From positions 7,499,501-7,563,500 of the forward strand of contig CM062216.1 of the NCBI GenBank assembly GCA_031216445.1: 64,000 bases of DNA, given 5' to 3'. The DNA comes from Lateolabrax maculatus. Its lineage: Eukaryota; Chordata; Actinopteri; Acropomatiformes; Lateolabracidae. The notes beneath the pieces are model-generated. The model had not been told where the DNA came from. It saw only the letters and a program-made list of their open reading frames with translations, and made no database searches. The first letter of the stretch is position 1. Every line of letters starts with the position of its first letter. The position numbers and the translations under genes were made by a program. Of this stretch, positions 33,821 to 45,500 are shown in pieces.

Positions 33821-35470
33821 GATGTAAGACACTGGCCATTGCTTATTTTTCACATCAGATTGAATAGGTTGCTCCTCCTGTTGTGTTTGCATAGCAAGTG
33901 CTTGTTTTGGTGTGAATGTGTTTGAGTGCACGTGTGTCCTTTTATAGACAGGGTGGCAGCTTGAATTCTTATTTCTCATTTCTTAGAACCAAAATTTGAG
34001 CAAATGCTAAATGTCTTATCTCCTGGGTTTGAGCTCACGCATGTGTCCATCTGTCCTTTTCATTTTCATCACCAAGTGGCTGCTATAATATGAGGGTGAT
34101 AGTGGTCAACCAGAGTGCTTAACCATCGCTTTCAAATCACTAATTTCCTGTGGTGGAAGAAGTACTCAGACTCTTTACCCAAGTAAAAAAATACCAGCAC
34201 AACAATGTAGAAGTACTCCATTACAAGTAAAGGTTCTGCCTATAGTTAAGCAGTTAAGCAGAGAGAGCAAAGAAGACAAATCAAAGTTCTGCTACTTGTG
34301 TTTATTTTTTGCATATTCTCTAGTCACTGCTTTTTGTGAAATATAGGATAGTATATGGGCCTCTGACAGTTTTTTGAATGAAAGTATCTGAGATTTTTAG
34401 AGGGGAAATCGCTCTTGCAAATGACTCATACGCATCTGAAATGTAAAAAAAGGGGCCTACGACTTTTTCTGTGAGGGGCCACAAGCCAAAATGGTTGGAA
34501 AACACTGGTTTAATCTAAGTAAAAAGTACAATATTTCTATCTTAATTGTAGTCTAAATCGTTATCAGCAAGGTACCAGCAACTGTATAAATGTATTGTGG
34601 TAAGAAGTACAATAATTCCATCTGAAATGCAGTGAAGTAGAAGCATAAAGAAGCGTAACATTTACATAGCTTAAATAACATTAACTGAGTATTTTGAGGT
34701 TTCAGTTTTTAGGTTACTTGGCACACCAGCCTTAGCACTACAGTCTGGTGTTTGATTGGATAGTGCATCATGTGAAGCTTCCTCTAAGGGATGAGAATTA
34801 ATGCTCATCCTTCTACCTGCAGCTGCTTCACCTGTCACACCCCATCCTGGATTAGCTCTGCAAATCCGTTATTAAATACACTATAGTATAGTATTGTAGT
34901 TGCAGTGTACAGAGAGAGCTTATGTCTACTGTCACACAGTGCTTAGTGTTTCTTCTGCACTGTATGTGACACTCAGCATTGTTGAGTAATCCAGAAAATA
35001 AAAGCATTTTGGACTGCCAGTGTAACTCTGCTGTGTGTCTTTAATCTAAAAAAAACAACAACATAAATAACAGGAATTTGTGCTTCAAGAAACATTATAC
35101 AGAATTATAAATGCTTAAAAAGTCATTACATTCACCTGGTGGTTGGAACTGTGAAATCATCTTAACAAAGGACGCCTTGAGGCGACGTCTCTGTGTCTGT
35201 GTGTGATTGACAGTTACCATCCACTTCACTTGTCACTCAGCTGACACACAACAATCTTGCTCAGTGTTTCCCTTCACATGTGGAAGTATCACGATCTATC
35301 CTCTGTGAATCAAGATGATCGGGAGAACAAGTCCCCTAATGTTGGCACTTTCAGATAAACACATCCGGTACATCGTGAAACCATGTGACCATGCCACCTC
35401 GAGAAATTAGCCGACACGCGTTTGAGTTGAACAGCGCAAGTACACAGACACAGAAACAGGGGAAACCAAG
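33821..35470. other. intergenic region between dcaf7 and kcnh6
   Basis: No coding gene is visible. It includes two portions of interspersed repeat family R1 (34150-34245 and 34505-34690) separated by unrelated sequence. The rest is AT-rich and unremarkable. Confidence 0.5.
34150..34690 (+). repeat. teleost interspersed repeat, family R1, interrupted copy
   Basis: The left portion (34150-34245) carries GTGGTGGAAGAAGTACTCAG and AAGTACTCCATTACAAGTAA. The right portion (34505-34690) carries AAGTACAATATTTCTATC and GTGAAGTAGAAGCATAAAG. Both belong to a common teleost nonautonomous repeat. About 260 bases of apparently unrelated sequence lie between them, perhaps an insertion or a different subfamily. 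Confidence 0.5.
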
Positions 35471-35876
35471 CAAAGCAGTCATGATCCAAACAGCTACGTG
35501 TAAATGTACAAGAAACTAGGACATTTTCCTGCTCTGCTTGATTGTGCACCTTTTAACACCTTCCCATGATCAAATGACACATTTAATAAGTACTGCTGAT
35601 TCATGTCAAAATGCCAGAACGTGACATATGAGAGGAAAATTACACTTGTCATTTCCTGAACCCATTGCACCATCAAAGCAGTCATGATCCAAACAGCTAC
35701 GTGTAAATGTACAAGAAACTAGGACATTTTCCTGCTCTGCTTGATTGTGCACCTTTTAACACCTTCCCATGATCAAATGACACATTTAATAAGTACTGCT
35801 GATTCATGTCAAAATGCCAGAACGTGACATATGAGAGGAAAATTACACTTGTCATTTCCTGAACCCATTGCACCAT
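35471..35876. repeat. 203-bp tandem direct duplication
   Basis: Bases 35471-35673 are repeated head-to-tail at 35674-35876. I see no difference between the copies: both start CAAAGCAGTCATGATCC and end TTGCACCAT. The unit contains a minus-strand ATTAAA (TTTAAT on the plus strand), so it may overlap the kcnh6 3' end. The identity implies a very recent duplication or an assembly artefact. Confidence 0.92.
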
Positions 35877-36565
35877 CATCCTTCACAGTGTGCCAGACAG
35901 CTATGGTATGCCTTTTGATATATTTCAACATACACCAAAACAACAAATAGTGAGTCTCTAACTTATAATACTCATAGTTATTATATTTACTAGATGTATC
36001 GTTATTAATGTAACCGATATATCTCTAATATTAGGAAAATAAATTCAGTTCCAAATAAATGATTAAATATTTCTAAGTTCAAGTCTATATGTGCATTTCT
36101 TATACAAAGTGAATGCAGATAATTCTTCACATGTGAAACATATTAGTAGTCCTTGACATTTCACCTCTCTTCAGGGAAACCTTGGTCTGGGATGCAGTTT
36201 GTGTTGCTTTCAGATCCAGCGGCCGCATGACGCATGTATATGTTTGTGTGCTTACTGTCAGCTCAAGTTTCAAAATGTTTTCCGCCCCTGCTGGGCAGGA
36301 ATAATCTCTTCATTGCACAGGACCTCGGGGGTGAAGGGACGCTGGAGCACAGAACCAGTGAGGGCGCCGTAGAGTCTGTATGTAACAAACAGGAGGCATT
36401 CTGAACCCTCAGTGACGTGGAAGGCAAGGCGTCCCATGCTCTACAGCAGCATCTGAACAGGACAGAGGAGGTTTTAAGGGAGGTAAAGGGAAGCAACTGT
36501 GTGGGGAACATATGGCTGTCCCGTCCAAAGGACCAGGCTTTTGGGTGGTTTTGGTGGCTGGTGTT
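35877..36565 (-). other. kcnh6: kcnh6 3' UTR (inferred, end unknown)
   Basis: Sequence downstream of the kcnh6 stop (36566-36568). I see no strong minus-strand AATAAA here. The nearest variant signals are the ATTAAA copies in the tandem duplication, so the UTR may extend into it. No other gene is visible. Confidence 0.4.
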
Positions 36566-39500
36566 CTAGCTGCCGGGCAAGACAGGGTCAGAGACATGCC
36601 TCTGGATCTCCTGCATCTCTGTGGAGGTCTCAAGGTGCTCAGGGAGGGAGGGGAAGCGCTGGCTGCCACATAGCAGTCCAGGAGGCTCTTGGGACCCTGA
36701 CAGGTGAGGAGGGGTGAGGTCCACTGAGGGCAGATGTGGTGGGTCGGCCTCCGGCGACATGGACACGGTTTCATCAGAGGCCACAGTAAGATGGATCCCA
36801 CTGGACAGGGAGTCCTTGGATTTGTGCTTGAAGTCAGAGTCTGGACTCTGGAAAAAGAGACAAGGATTAAGCCTTACTCAGGCAGGATGTGGGGACCCCT
36901 CAGTGTCCAAATGAATACTTCACCATTTCAAGAAATACACTTATTCATGTTCTTGCAGAGAGTTAGATGAGAAGTTTGATGCCACTTTAACATCTGTACT
37001 GAAGAGCTAGCCTGGTTCTGTCCAAAGGTAACAAAACCAGCACTACTAAAGCTCCCCAATCAACATGTTACATTTTGTTTGTTCAATCTTATCTTGTTTG
37101 TCTAATCTTATTTTTATCTTGTTCCCTATAAAAATTTCAGTGTACCTTCAAGTGTGAAAATGAGGATGTGTTGAATGAAACAAATTTGCGCAGGCAAATG
37201 AAATCAACCTGAATACAGCCATGTTTTCACAACGGTGCAAGTAAGTAAATATTTAAGTTTCAACTGATAAGTTGAACAAAACTTACTAATTTCCATTCGG
37301 ATTGCAACTAACGGTTATTTTCATTATCAGTTAATCTGCTTGTTATTTTCTGTATTAACTTATTAATTGTTTGATCTATACATTTTGACAAAATAGTTTT
37401 TTTTAAAGCTGCAATTTTAAGTGTCACACTTAAATGAATAGTTTGACATTTAAAAAAAAACACACTTATTTGCTTTCTTGCTGAGAGTTAGATGAGAAGA
37501 TTGATACCACTCTCATGTCTGTCGTTAGGGCTGGTAGCTGGTTAGCTAAGCTTAGCACAAAGAGTGGAAACAGGGGCAAACAGACAGCCTCGCTTTGTCC
37601 AAAGGTAACAAAATCCACCGACAGTGCCAGCACCTCACATGCTCATTAATTGTGATTAATTGCTGACGATCCAGGACAGGAATTATTGAGCTTTTAGAGG
37701 TACTGGTAGGTGGATTTTGTTACCTGTGGACAGAGCCAGAATAAGTGTAATTCCCTAAAATGTCACACTATTCCTCTTATTAACAATTTAAAGGATTGAC
37801 AGCTTCGCAAGTTAAAATTACCTGGTGTCACTGGAATTAGTCCCAATAAGGATAAAAAAATGGATGACCACAGAGCAGCAAACTTGTGACAACTAAGGAA
37901 ATATGTAAACTGAACACAACACCTGTAGGAGTGAGGCAGTGCTGTCGATCTGTACCGGCTGGAGTGGTGGGACAGTGTGGATTGTGGGTGCGCCTGTGCT
38001 GTACAGGGTTGTCGGGTGAGACGGGTGAGGGCTGGGGGACACGGCGCTGTAGGCAGGAGGCACCGGGGCCATCTGCCTCTGTAGGAGCTGCAGGATCACA
38101 TTGATGTCTGCTGTCATACGGGTCTCCAGCCTTGGAAGGATAAAGAGCGACATCAGCAAATGTGACCAGGAATTTATCTTCATGATCAGAAAAACGCACA
38201 ACTTAAAGTTTTTATATCGATGCTGTTTTGATGCTGGATAGAACGCTTCCTAATCTAAGTCCTCTCATATGCTTTTTCAAAAATGTCCACTAGGCTTCTC
38301 TCTTGCTCTCTCTGCAGTATCTCTCGGTCTCATACATGTATATACATAAGGAGGGAGGCAGTTAAATGGATGCACCTACATGGCTAATACATTGTTTTGT
38401 CTCACACATGACCCTTTTTTATCTTTATTTGTCCTCCTTCTTCCTCTCTCTTACCTTTATGTCACATACACATGCAACTCACATTAACACTATGCACACA
38501 GTCAGCTGGGAATTGAAATGCAAACACAGCAGGAGAAGGAGGAGCTTTTACTGGCATCAATGTGACGTAAAGATAAACATTGACTACTGAGTAATGATAA
38601 CCAAAGCCGCCACCTAATGTTTAAACATCTAACAGGGGGTATAGCTCAGTGGTAGAGCATTTGACTGCAGATCAAGAGGTCCCCGGTTCAAATCCGGGTG
38701 CCCCCTCTTTAGTTTTGCCCCTCTATTGTTCCCACACAAACCAACTCACCTGTTTAACTGGGACTGCAGCAGCTCCAGCCTGGACTCCAGCTCACTGGGA
38801 CGGTCCTCGGCGCAGGGCGGAGGGTGGAAACTGGCCCTGACCGAAGACGGCCGCCTCTGGCTCTCTGAGAACTGGCTGGCTCTGCGCTCTGGCCAGTAGC
38901 CATACAGGCCTGACATGCTGATAGGGGCTGCAGCTGTGCAGAAGAAGAAGTAACCTCTTTTAATCTCTGAAACACTTTATTGTCTGTTATTGAAGAAAAT
39001 CATGCAAACCAGTCAGGGTGTACTCAACAGGGTTATTCTAGTTTGGAATTTGTATTTATTTACTTATTACTTATTTTCATATAATTTCCATTTCTATTTC
39101 AGTTTTGGTTTAGTTTTACTAGTTTTAGTGCAGGCATCAGTTTTGTTTGTTGTAATTTTATTCTTACTTTATTTTTAAGAATTGTTTGCAGATGTTAGTT
39201 TCACTTTTCTTTCTTTTTAGTCTCAGTTCTATTTTTAGTAGTATTGGTAGGATTTTAAAGTTATATTACCAATTTTTTAAAAAAAAATTTCTGGATGAGA
39301 GAATTGAGACTCGGTCCACCTCGACGCATAGTCAACTATAGGCTATTGGAGACTATCCAGACATGACTGAGAGAGAGAGTCCTACAAGAGATTGTAGGTA
39401 GTCTTTACCTGAGTATGGTGGTCCTCCGAGGTCTACAGGTGGTCCCATCCCAGCTGAGGGTCCACTGTGAGGCAGGAGGTTGACAACTGCTGGGGGGTAG

Positions 39501-42500
39501 TCTCTGGTATCACCTCCGGGGGGGTACAGCTCCCCTTTGCTGTGCCCCATGGGCTTCATCTCCTCATCACTAGACTGCGAACAAATACTAGCACTGCTGC
39601 AGAGGTCTTCCCAATGGGATTCTGCCGTCGTTCCCTGGTGGTGGTTTGCCATCGGACAGGACTGATCAGGGTAGGAGTCTTCACGGTCCATGCCGTCTGT
39701 ACAGACAGGGTCACAGGACAGCCAGGATAAGACAACATGGAGATTACACAGAACAGAAACATATATGGAAATGTGTTAAGCCGACTCACCTGGTCGGTTT
39801 CGACGACGCAGGGAACTTCTCCGATGCCTTGTCCGGCGGTAGCCACATTCAGAGTCCCTGCCCGGGGTTGGCTGATTTATTCTATCTGCCTGATACATAT
39901 CAGCTTCAGTAATACAATAATACACACCAGATCTCATACATATACTTTCATGGACTGCCTTACATCATCATGTATAACAAATCTATGATGTTTATTGCAA
40001 CTTTGGGGCCTGTGCCTTTTCATTTATAGGGATACACACAATAAATCTTAGTTTGAAGTGTTAAATGTATACAAACCATGTTTGTTTATAATGAAATCTC
40101 CACAGTGTACCTAGACCTTGGGCCTTAAGACAAGAAGAAGCACAGATCATGCAAAAAGACTTGCGATCACTATTAGGAAGGTGTTTCTATGTGTAACATC
40201 ACCCTCCGGCTGCACTCACATCTCTCAGGTTGAATGTGATCTCCAAGTTGTTCCAGAACATGTGGGAGAAGTCTGGATACATGTCCAGCACTTCCAGCAG
40301 GTCGTATCTCAGGATCTTGTGAAGGTCGCAGTAGGTCAAAGCCCTGACGTCAGCACTGGATTTACCTGGCCTCCCATACAGACTGATGGGTTCACCAAAG
40401 ATGTCGTTCTTTCCTACAGAAACCACGGCAAAAGGAAAGACAAGCATGGGAAAAGAGAAAGAGTTAATCAATAGATGTTTGACCAGTGAGCAAGCCACTG
40501 CTAGTAATAGTGAAAATAGTTTCAGTGACAATATTGTGATGGATGAATCTGATCCCCAAAAAAAAAAAAGCACTCGAGTGACACTGATCCTCAACAGCAT
40601 TGCTGCTCAACACAAATTGGTCCCCTCAAACACAGCTGAAAAAGAAATGACCTATGCAGCCTGGATCTGGGTGCTGGCCCTATTGATGATCAATGCCACT
40701 GTGAAATGGAAGTGGAGCTGTGCCCAAGCACCTCTGGCAACACAATACTCAGAGAAGTGTGGTCTATGTGCGTTGTAAAGGGCAGTGCGTGGCTGGAAGA
40801 AGAAACAGATACAAAACAGTGACAAAAGAAAGTAAAAATCCATTGTTGTGGTTTTAGTTGTAGTCATTTAACAATAATTTAGCAACATGTTGTGTCCATT
40901 TCTGCCGTGTAGGTTTCATCTTAGAGTTTGGTTATTTGTAATGGCCATTGATCATTCTTATTGACATTGTATAAGTGAAATGTTGATTATTTGAATGGGT
41001 GAGTGATAATGAAAATAATAGCTGATTTGCAACCTTGCTGGAAAAATGGACAAAGTAAGCAGAACTTGCACTGTGGCTTGCAGCTCACCTAGAATGGCCA
41101 CCACCACATCGTCCCTGAGGATCTCTATAGAGCCTCTGGAAATGAAGTAGAGGGCAGTGAGAATGTCCCCACTGTGGACCAGAGTGTCACCCGGCGGGGC
41201 GTGGGTGGTCTTGAATCGCATGGCCAGAGCCCGCAGGCAGCCTTTGTTGGCCCCTCGAAAGGCTTTGCAGTTCTGCAGCAAGCTGCGGTTCAAATGGAGG
41301 CAGATGTCAGCCTGCAGACACTCAGGGAAACCCTTTAAAACCTGCAGGGCAACAGAGGGCATTGGGTGAAATCTACTGCAAATTTTATTTTTCACTTCTC
41401 CTGCACCTATTTCAAACCATGCAATGGAAAAAATGGAAAATGCACATTGAATCTGAAAGGTAAATAAAAATGAAACTGAGGGGTGAGAGAAGGAGAGCAA
41501 TGAGTCACATTGATTCAGGCGTGGCACAAAGGACAGTGGCTCCAAGTGATTATCTATTCTCACATTGAATTGGCAGGCGCTAATGCTGCTCACTGGCTGC
41601 ATCATGCATCTGCTGTTGGCAGCAAAAGCTCAAGCTGAGATATGACGCACATCATCACTAAAAACACAGCCTTCCAATGTATCAGCCTCAGAGGAAACAC
41701 AGTGGGTTTGAATGACAAGGGGGCACCCAGAGTTGAACTGGGGACCTCTTGATCTGCAGTCAAATGCTCTACCACTGAGCTATACCCCCTACTGTGCACT
41801 TCACCAGCAACGCTTTATTTTATCTGCACAGTAGTACGTATGACTCCCAAAATCCGCTTCAAGTAGAGAAAAAAAGTTGACAGTGATATGTTTTGTTGAG
41901 CTTAAAGACTTAAAAATCAGATTCTTATTCTGCAAATTCACTTGCAATGCGAAATAGAAAAAACATGGATTTGTGTTCATTTGAGTATACACTCACAGGA
42001 AAGGTCAATGTGGGAAAACTGGGTCATCGCGGCAGCAAAGAACAAGCCAAACAACCCATGTAGGTCAAACACAGAATATCAAAGGTAATTCTGCTAAATT
42101 ATCACAACAATGGGATATATAAAAAGACCTGAAGAAAGGAAGTTTGCTAATACATCCTTATACATGATATAATGTTTACATTATGCACTTTTAATGACTA
42201 GAGCATTGACTGAATGTTGTGCATAAATTAAACAGGCAACTTTTCTTAATATTTTTTCCAGTATAGCAGTTGTGGTGTGGATTTAAGTAGATGCAAAAGG
42301 GATCATTGGTAGGTATGACAGGGGGCACCCAGATTTGAACTGGGGACCTCTTGATCTGCAGTCAAATGCTCTACCACTGAGCTATACCCCCTCATCTGTA
42401 ACACCTTTGAGAACCGTTATATTCTAAAAGTATATTACAGTTAAAAAAATTTTAGCATTACCTACAACTCAAATTGCCTCTTGTGAACTACTGCCCGACC

Positions 42501-45500
42501 ACGTGTGTGCATGAATGTCTACATGACTTACAGCATTCATGTCGATGCCGTTGGTGTAGGACCAGGCATGTTGGAAGTACTCCTCCAGCCTCTGTCTCAG
42601 GCCTCCTGGGATCTGGTGGAAACGGATGAACTCTTTAACCCGCAGCATCTGGGTGTGGTAACGGGCCGTGCCGGAGTACAGTCTCTGAATGATGGCTGAC
42701 ACGTTACCAAAGATACTGGCGTACATCAAAGCTGCAAGGGACAGACAACAAAAATACTGTATGTTGACACCAATGAATGTACAATTTGGAAAACAGTTAA
42801 TTTTCTCTTACAAACAAGGTTACAGAATGCAATTAGAGTTTTTTGGCAACATGCTGACATTTCTGTTGTAAAATAGGTTCATTTTACAAAATACATCATT
42901 TAAATACAATATTGATGTAAGAAATTCATGTAGTTTTTTGGTTATTAAAAAACACAATCTGTAACACTTAAATAAGTGAATTTGATAAAACTTAAGAGCA
43001 GTATGGGTGTGTCATTAATTAAATTAAATACTATACTGACTGGTTATATTTTCATCATTGAACAAAGCTGTAAAAAAATTTTCTAAACCTGCCTTATTTC
43101 CAAAAATAATTCTTTTAATTTATTTAATTGTCTGATAACATATAAGTCAAACACAGACTGTTTGTATTTCATAGCATGAAAATGTTAAAATATGAAGAAT
43201 GAAGCTTTGAATATTGCCACAAAATACTAGAATACTTTCAGTCAGGATTCAAAACATTGGCGACCGAGGTTGTCGCACTGATTCGGTCTCTCCTTCTCTA
43301 CCTGAGCTATTTTATTTGTTTTAGAGTATGCTTGCCCTAAAAGGCTCTGATTTCAGACTCACTCCCACTCTACTTACAGCCAATGAGCATGACACAGATG
43401 GAGAAGATCTTCTCCGGGTTGGTGTTAGGTGAGACGTTCCCAAAGCCCACACTGGTCAGGCTGCTGAAGGTGAAGTACAAGGCTGTAACATACTTGTCCT
43501 TGATGGAGGGGCCCGAGGCTGCGTCACTGTCATTGTACTGTTTACCAATCTGGTCAGCCAGGTTGTCCAGCCATCCGATCTTCATGCCTCCGATGCGGGC
43601 AGAGCCTGTGCGCTCCACGTTGCCGATGGCATACCAGATACAGGCCAGCCAATGAGCGATGAGGGCAAAGGTGCACATCAGAAGGAAAAGGACTGCAGCT
43701 CCGTATTCTGAGTAACGGTCCAACTTCCTGGCCACACGTACCAACCTCAGTAGTCTGGCTGTTTTCAGTAATCCAATCAGAGTGGTTGTCTGAGGCTGGT
43801 GAAAAGAGTAGACTTCATGTCAGTGATGTTAACAAGCTTTTGGGCTAAAAAAAAGCTCAAACCAGTGACACTCACTGGTCACTGATATTTAAACTGAGGT
43901 TTTGGCTGCAGATATGAAGCATATTGAGACTTAAATGGAAAGTTATGGCATACAAGACCTTGACATACAAAATATGAAAGCACAGATCAAATTATTGGTC
44001 AATATAAAGCAAAAATCCAACTTGAATACAGTATGATGACCTGACTGATCTCCTAAAGCTCACCACAAACATCTTCCAGTCTCAAAAATAATCAACAAAC
44101 TCTTGCCCCCTCAGTCTGGGAAACATTCACAATCAACCAAACCTGCAAGATCTGAAAGTTGGACCAATCAGTGAACTATGCAACAAATGGATTCAGTGTA
44201 TCTCAAAACTCCAACTCCAATTACTTCAATAACTGATTATGGTTGATGGTATGGAGGAAATTTGACATTTCAGCTTGGTCTGATGGCACCACTAGCCTGC
44301 TAAATACCAACCACCCTTTTTCATAGCAGACATTTTGACATGGTGTGGCAGGAAAACAGAGGTATAACTAATAACATGACTAATGGCTGCATTCCATTTA
44401 GCCGGCTGACTGTCATGACCTACTGAGATTGATGTTATTTGTTATATGTAGAAACCCATTTAGTTTTTTGACCTGCTGTTTGTTGTGAAAAAGGTGTATT
44501 TAGCTTTGTCAGACAACATTGGGTGAAGTGAAACGTATGTGTCCACTTCTTCCTCACCTCCTCAGTCCCAGAGCGGAATATGAGCAGATCGAAGGGGATG
44601 GCAGCCACGATGTCGATGAGGAACCAGCCCTTGAAGTAGTGCTGAGCGATGCGTCCCGGGTGGCTGACCACCTCGTCGTTGTGGTTGACGTAGGTGGTCC
44701 TGAAGTTGATGATGATGTCCACGATGAACATGACGTCCACCACCAGGTCCACCACGTTGAGCGGGTTGCAGGTGTAGCCGCAGGTTCTCCTCAGCTCTTC
44801 CTCCACTTCGTTGAGTAGGAAGGCGGCCGAGTACGGTGTGAAAATGGCGGTGTAGATGACCAGCAGCAGGATTACCCAGTCCCATACCGCTTTGAAGGGG
44901 CTATAGTGAAGGATGGTCCATTTGTGGATGCGTGGGGCCTGGAGCTTGTACTCTGGCAGCACGTCAGCACCAAGGGACAACACCTGAGGAGAGAGGGACA
45001 TGATGGTGTGGATGATATTAGTAATGGAGGTAGGATTGTAGGATAACTAGTGGGACAGTTATCCTACAAGCTGAAAACAGGTCACTTCATAAAGCATACA
45101 TTTCAAACAGGAATAGAAGGTTTTTGGGAGGTTTGTCCATTAGTTGATTTATCTGCCAGAAGAGTGACGCCTTTTTAGGTTAGATGAGAAATTGGTCGAG
45201 ATATCAGCTTAAAAAGTAAATGTGAAAACCTAGACACAGTCTTCCCTTCTCGTGGAAAGATATACAAAATCAAAAAGACACGAGCTAAGCCAAAGCAAGC
45301 AGTACAAAGTAAGGGGTTGTTCTCTACAAAACAACTCTCACTTCAAGTGAAGCAACACAAATGTCCTGAATAACAGCTGTTAATTCAGGCAGAGAGAATG
45401 TGTAAAATGTACAAAAATGTGTATGCATAAATTAGTGGCTGCTGCACACACTATTAATGTTTGTCTGTGGACACTCTGTGTCAAAGCCAATCAGGCTTTA

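Noticed and set aside
35494..35879. two identical small minus-strand open frames
   Set aside because: They are the same chance frame repeated by the 203-bp tandem duplication, with no similarity to known proteins.
40386..40778. 130-codon plus-strand frame in kcnh6 intron
   Set aside because: It overlaps the antisense of a CNBHD exon and its intron, and the sequence is not protein-like.
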